Positions 58,471 to 64,000 of a stretch of 64,000 nucleotides of DNA are shown piece after piece. The stretch is from Hemicordylus capensis (taxonomy: Eukaryota > Chordata > Lepidosauria > Squamata > Cordylidae), in assembly GCF_027244095.1 (NCBI RefSeq), contig NC_069671.1:4912001-4976000 (forward strand), in the 5' to 3' direction. The first letter of the stretch is position 1; the number at the start of each line of letters is the position of its first letter. Position numbers and translations under genes: made by a program. Below the pieces are notes generated by a model. It saw only the letters and a list, made by a program, of their open reading frames with translations, was not told the DNA's origin and did not search any database.

Positions 58471-60060
58471 TCCTGACTGACAGACCTACCAAGGTGCATC
58501 TAGGTAATTTTGGAGCCTGGATCTAAAGACCTTTGGAGTCGTCGTCCCCCCCCCCAAGATAAGCGTCATCCCCCCTACACCTGGAGTACACAACTCAAAT
58601 GTCCCAGGGGGGCAGAAACACCCAAGAGGATGTATGGGGGCGGGGGGCGGGCACAAAATCAATTTTCAGTGCATTGATTATTACAGTAAAATTAATGATA
58701 AAGATAAATATTAAAGCAATTACTAGTTTGTTGTGTCCTCCTGCCCACTCCAGGTGCTCACAATTTTAACCAAGGATAGTGGACAGAAAACAAGCCCTGT
58801 CCTTGCTCAGGCAGTGGGCTCCTTTCCAGCCCCACCCAAATGCCAAATTTTGGGGCTTCTGCTGCTGTTGGCTACCTGGGCCATCAAAAATGTTTCCGTG
58901 GGCCGAATCTGGCCCCCGGGGCCTTCTGTTGTGCTGGGCTGCCCTACATATACACACACACACACACAGTGTTTTTAACACATGCATTCTTAAAGGCACA
59001 AACAGCAATGGAACTCACAAGAATGTAATATAAAACCTCCAGGCATATTAATGCAAATAGGCATTCACAGAAACATTTCAATTTATTCCTGGTCCACAGA
59101 TTTCTCCCCCCACCCCGTCTCTAAAGCACCCGGCACAGGTCACAAGCGCACTCAGCTGCCCAGTGCAGTGCAGGCTGGCAGTGACCGCACCACCCGGGAC
59201 AAATTAAAGGGGATTTGGGGGGCCCCAGGAGGTGTGGGGGCCCTGGACTTGGGCCCTGAAGTCCAGGGGTAAGAGCGCCTCTGTCTGTCGATCACATTTG
59301 TCTACCACTTGATATGTATGCGATTCAAAGCACAACAAATATAAAACAGAGTGAAAATGATTGAAACAATTTTGCAGTACCGAAAGTTACAATCTCCTGG
59401 GCTAAAAGAACTTTAAAGTTTCAGTTAAAAGCCTGAGAAAACAGGTGTCACGTTTTCACAGTATCCAGCCATTAAAATCTCCAGACTGCTTTCAAAAGTG
59501 ACCCTGGAGGTACCTGCCAATTCTTGGAAACCAGAGGCCCATTCACACCTTACGTTCAATGCTTGAACAGTGTACAGTGTACACAGATACAGATCTGTAC
59601 ACAGGTTCAGCCATTCACATGTTATGCTGGACGCAGGTTACAGCAGTATACTTTCCCATCTGTAGCATGCATTTGAAGGGCCAGGTTCGCTTTAAATATA
59701 AACACAGGTAGTCATTCGCACAAACGTGTATGAGTGTACAGACATCTGTACACTTGTACAGCATAATGTCTGAATCGGCCTCAAGTCTTTCCTGAAGGGC
59801 TGAAGGGTTGCCACTAGCTATCTCTGGAAACTGTCCCCCCCACCCACCCACCCCCAATATGTTTCACAATATCAAAATATCCCAGATTGCTTTCGGTAGT
59901 TATCTGTAGTGGTGGAATCTGGACCGGTATGCCCCAGCAAATCATTTTTGTATGATTGACTTCCTTTGAATGACTGACATGCCTTTGCAAATGGCAACAT
60001 TTGTTTTTATGTAACTGTCAAAAAACATGATATTTCATCCCCAATGCACTAAAATATGTA
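58471..60060. other. PPM1F intron 1, mostly unclassified
   Basis: Contains CA repeats (58955-58970), a GC-rich stretch near 58840-58930 with CCGAATCTGGCCCCCGGGGC, and a transposon-like piece at 59533-59783. No exon recognised. Confidence 0.4.
59533..59783. mobile_element. DNA-transposon-like palindromic element
   Basis: GAGGCCCATTCACACCTTA and the complement of ATAATGTCTGAATCGGCCTC are inverted ends. Inside, TGTACAC-type blocks repeat in both orientations. Confidence 0.55.
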
Positions 60061-60069
60061 TAGTATTTC

Positions 60070-60345
60070 GTAACCCCTGCTAACTTGGCAAAGAGGCACC
60101 TTTTAACGTGATGATTCTCTTTATTGAGCAGGGGGAGAGTAACTGGCCCTATCCGTCCCCAGCACAGCATCCCTCCAGTGACTGTTGCTGGTGTCGATCT
60201 TATGGTTCTTTTTAGATTGTGAGCCCTTTGGGGACAGGGAGCCATCTTATCTTATCTATTTATTATTTCTCTGTGTAAACAGCCTTGAGCCATTCTTGGA
60301 AGGATGGTATAGGAATCAATCGAATAAATAAATAAATAAAGTTGA
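60070..60345 (+). mobile_element. Family A retroposon, near full length
   Basis: From ACCCCTGCTAACTTGGCAAA to GAATCAATCGAATAAATAAA, with GTGAGCCCTTTGGGGACAGG. Confidence 0.75.
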
Positions 60346-60449
60346 GGTAGTTTCCCTGTGTCAGGCATCCATTGTGTCAGTCAAGTCTATGTGGTTGGTA
60401 GGAAACTTCTGACTGTAGGTATTTGTGATATTGAATACTAATTTGTGCA

Positions 60450-60945
60450 CCAGCAAGAGCTGGTCTGGTGGTCGCCAGCATGACTTGTCCCCTTAGCTAA
60501 GCAAGGTCTGCCCTGGTTGCATGTGAATGGGAGACTGGAAGTGTGAGCACTGGAAGAGATTCCCCCTCGGGATGGAGCCGCTCTAGGAAGAGCATCTAGG
60601 CTCCAAGTTCCCTCCCTGGCAGCATCTCTAAGAGAGACTCCTGCCTGCAACCTGGGAGAAGCCGCTGCCAGTCAACCACTGCTGCTGCTGCTCCTGTGGG
60701 GAGGAGCAGGAGTGGGGCTCGGGTGAGGGTGGGGAGGTCTCTGGAGATAGGGGGCTGCAGCTTGGTCAGTAGGCGCCTGCAACACTGCAGTTGAGACCAA
60801 GAGGGTTGAGGGGGGCGGCAGCAACGGGATGGAGGAGGAGGAGCAGGAGTGCGGCTCAGGTGAGGGTGGAGAGATCTCGGAGGTGAGGGGGGCTGTGGCA
60901 GGGGGTGAGGGGAGTGACCCAGTACTAACATGCAGATGCTCTGCG
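60450..60945 (+). mobile_element. 5S-derived SINE fused to a GC-rich repeat
   Basis: The SINE (60450-60676) stops at CTGCCAGTCAACC. Then CTG repeats and two diverged copies of GGAGGAGCAGGAGTGGGGCT / GGTGAGGGTGGGGAGGTCTC follow to 60945. Confidence 0.6.
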
Positions 60946-61549
60946 CAGGTTAAGCTAGTTTAGTATATTTATATACTACTCCAAGCTCATGTCTCTGGGA
61001 GGGTTACAACAAACATCAAACAAATTAAAGCAGAAACCTAAAACAAAATGCTACCCCACCTTTCCGACCAGAGGCCTCCCAATGAGGCAGTCATGTCTGA
61101 TGTCTCATAACATTTAATCTCCGGCTCCCTCCTATCTTCATTTAGTTCCTTTAACTTTTTTAACATTGTCCTTCCTGCATCAAGACTCCCCGCCTGTCTA
61201 TTAAAGCAAATGGCATGGGCTTTGGATGGGAGCTACCCCGAGTGCCCTGTGAAGGATGCAAAGTGCTTGCTGACGCTTTCTGTAGACATTGTTTCCTCGC
61301 TTTTGGCTTCCTTTTAGGAAAAAACCTGTTACTGGTGCCAAAAGATGCCAATTGTGTCCTGTAGGAAGTTCTGGGAGAAAGAGAGAGACCACATTACCCT
61401 CCAGTTCCGATGCAGAGTTACAGTTGCATTGCAAAATAGTGAATAACAGGAAGTACCTCGAATTAGCTAAGAGCAAAAAATAACCCTTTGGAAGGATGTG
61501 CAGAAGGGGGAAATGTGACCAAACCCTCCCGTGGAATAAATTCTCTTGA

Positions 61550-62340
61550 GTAGATAGATAGACTAAGTTTATTCGGTCATTGACCTGCAAACATTTACAA
61601 TAAAACAGTACGCATTTTACAAATAATATAATAGAACCTGGCCATGACAGAGATAATATCAGTGTCCACATTAGTTAAAAGATAATTTAAATAAAATTCA
61701 TCTGTCCGGCCAGACAAATTATCTAACATAGGAGATATAAGTCTTAAACGGGGTTCACTATAAAAATCACAATAAAGAATAACATGCGGGGTGGATTCTA
61801 TAACCCCTTTGCCACATGGGCAAAGTCGTAAAGATAGCGGAACTCCCTTAAACCTGCCTTCCAATACTGCTGTAGGAAGAACATTTAAACACACTAAAGT
61901 GAGGGCTCATCTAAATTTTGGAACAAGCACCACATCAAAGTACTTAGCTGGTTTAAGAATCACTGGCTTGACTCCCTAACTATAAACCCTGCTTGATCCA
62001 TGCACCTTCTTGTTGAACTTCAGTATCCAGAACACGTTGCTTAACTAACTTCCTGGCTTGCTCAATTCCTACAGTATGCAAATCCTCTGTGGAGAGGCCA
62101 AAAAGAGAAAATGTACTCAACACAGCTCGTTTCCAGCTCGAATTAAAGCCATCATTCATAGCCCAAGAAGCTGAACCCGCCTGTCCAAAGTCGATGTAAA
62201 GCAAAGTCGATGTCTTGAGTAGATGTAAAGAATAAGCTATACAGAGAGTGCAAAAATTTCCTTGGCAAGCAAAGAAAATTTGGGTTCAGCATATAAAAAA
62301 TTACATGATGCCTTTGCATTCCTGACCATCTCATCTGATA
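61550..62340 (-). mobile_element. LINE polymerase C-terminal end and 3' UTR
   Basis: The minus-strand reading has RFKGVPLSLRLCPCGKGVIE, HVILYC and LLTNVDTDIISVMARFYY. It is the same LINE family as 22050-22620, longer and with its own 5' truncation. Confidence 0.75.
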
Positions 62341-62361
62341 TTTGACATTTTAGAGGCATCA

Positions 62362-62595
62362 CCCCCTGCTAACTGAGCAAGGAGACACCGTTTTAAAGTG
62401 GTGATTCCCTCTTGAGCAGGGGGAGAGCAACCAGCCCTCTCCATCCCCAGCACAGCTTCCTCTAGTGGCTGTTGCTGATGTCTGTCTTATGCTTCTTTTT
62501 TAGACTGTGGGCCATTTTACTTATTTATTTTTATGTATACCACTTGGGGAACTTTTGTTGAAAAGCGATGTATAGATATTTATTGTATTTGTATC
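62362..62595 (+). mobile_element. Family A retroposon copy
   Basis: CCCCTGCTAACTGAGCAAGG through TTAGACTGTGGGCCATTT to GAAAAGCGATGTATAGATAT. Confidence 0.7.
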
Positions 62596-62859
62596 GTGGA
62601 GTTTCGTAACGTCCGTTGTAATGCTTGTAAAGCCACTAGATCATTTGAGTTTGAATGTTCTGTGATTCTTGCTTTTTAATGACATTTGTACAGACCCCAG
62701 TCTGTCCAATTCGCATGTTAAGATACGCTGCGGTTCACCAAAAAACAGACAAGCAAGGCTAGCTCGGGATCTAGTGCCACCTATTCCTTTGGCATTACAT
62801 CGGGACTGAGCCATAAACGATTTGCTAACTCGAGTTATTTTCATAACACAAGGGAAACT

Positions 62860-63470
62860 TACGGAATTCTCTGCCACAGGATGTGGTGATGGCTACTGGC
62901 TCGGATGGCTTTAAATGGGATTTAGACAAAGTCATGGAGGGCAGGTCTATCAATGGCTACTAGTCTGGTGGCTAGAGGCTACCGCCAGCCTCAGAGGCAG
63001 GATGCCTCTAAACACCAGTTGCAGGGGAGCACCCACAGGAACATAGGAAACTGCCATATACTGAGTCAGACCATTGGTCTATCTAGCTCAGTATTGTCTT
63101 CACAGACGGGCAGCGGTTTCTCCAAGGTTGCAGGCAGGAGTCTCTCTCAGCCCTATCTTGGAGATGCTGCCAGGGAGGGAATTTGGAACCTTCTGCTCTT
63201 CCCAGAGCGGCTTCATCCCCTGAGGGGAATATCTTACAGTGGTCACACATCAAGTCTCCCATTCATATGCAACCAGGGTGGACCCTGCTTAGCTATGAGG
63301 ACAAGTCATGCTTGCTGCCACAAGACCAGCTCTCCTCTCCTGAGGGCATCCCCTCAGCTCCTGCCTGTGGGCTTCTCAGGGGCATCTGGTGGGTCACTCT
63401 GTGAAACCGGATGCTGGACTAGATAGGCTTTGGGCTTGATCCAGCAGAGCTGTTCTTGTGTTCTTATGAA
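62860..63470 (+). mobile_element. CR1 LINE 3' end interrupted by a 5S-derived SINE
   Basis: CR1 blocks (GGATGTGGTGATGGCTACTG; CCGGATGCTGGACTAGATAG; TGTTCTTGTGTTCTTATGA) are split by a minus SINE at about 63038-63345. Confidence 0.85.
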
Positions 63471-64000
63471 ACATACCTTGGAAATTCTTACACACAAGTG
63501 GGACCTACATCAAAACTTTGTGGTGTATCCTCTGCCCTGAATAGTAACTAGCGATCTTGTCTCAATTGCGCTTGGTTTAATTGATAGACTTGCACACCTT
63601 GCCCAGTTTCTAGTTCCTTTAGACTATCTTCTTCTTCTCCTCTTCTGGAGTGAAAGTGAGATTTGCACACAACAGGAGACAATGGAGGAATCTGGCACAT
63701 TTGGGAAGCTGCAGTGTTGGGTGGCAGCATTGTGCCCCTTTCCCAAAACGAAGCCAGCGATGAGATGTGGTACGCTGTCATTTTCTTATCTCTGCACCCT
63801 CAACTTTCTGCAAGGATCAACATTCTGTAAGGTTCTGGAAGCACCCAGGACTAGTTTGACTTAAAAAAAAAAAAAAAGCCAGTCTCCTCATTTACAAAGT
63901 GTCTATACTTCTGCATATCTGAGCCCCAGAGTTGTTACTATGTCTTTGGCTGGCTCCATTTTGCTTCCAAACCAATAGTGAACTCAGATGGTTGTGTATA
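63471..64000. other. PPM1F intron 1, right edge, nothing recognised
   Basis: No gene or repeat identified beyond an A tract at 63864-63878. Confidence 0.4.

Overview
The window is vertebrate nuclear DNA, most likely from a squamate reptile. The genes are split by GT-AG introns and sit at CpG islands. The dispersed repeats are typical of lizards and snakes: SINEs with a 5S-rRNA-like head, a Sauria-type tRNA SINE, CR1 and L1 fragments, and many palindromic hAT MITEs. No prokaryotic operon, CRISPR array, stand-alone tRNA or rRNA gene, or LTR element was recognised.

Layout from left to right: (1) 1-2060, first coding exon and CpG promoter of SRSF9 (minus; the rest lies off the left edge). (2) 6290-13120, DYNLL1 (plus), complete, 89 aa. 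(3) 15279-23779, COQ5 (minus), complete, seven coding exons, 322 aa. (4) 23870-35900, a 12-kb block between the divergent COQ5 and TOP3B genes, dominated by a long inverted repeat. (5) 35940-55270, TOP3B (plus), complete, 17 coding exons, 862 aa. (6) 56650 to the right edge, CpG promoter, first coding exon and part of intron 1 of PPM1F (plus).

The five genes are housekeeping genes: splicing, dynein and adaptor function, coenzyme Q synthesis, RNA/DNA topology, and a Ser/Thr phosphatase. They are not functionally coupled. Their order joins human 12q24-type genes (SRSF9-DYNLL1-COQ5) to human 22q11-type genes (TOP3B-PPM1F).

The most unusual region is 24.45-35.46 kb. Two arms in opposite orientation are about 98-99% identical where compared by eye. 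The right arm is expanded by a roughly 810-bp tandem unit. The loop, which is not repeated, carries exon-like blocks on the plus strand. They encode the aspartate and Gln/Cys half of a Ulp1/C48-type cysteine peptidase, followed by a PHD-like zinc finger, a stop codon and a poly(A) signal. It looks like a protease-PHD gene carried by, or caught in, a palindromic mobile or segmental element. I do not recognise it as a described family.

The repeat layer is informative: several MITEs have exact 8-bp target duplications, one L1 has an 18-bp duplication 47 bp upstream of a TOP3B exon, and there are many nested insertions.
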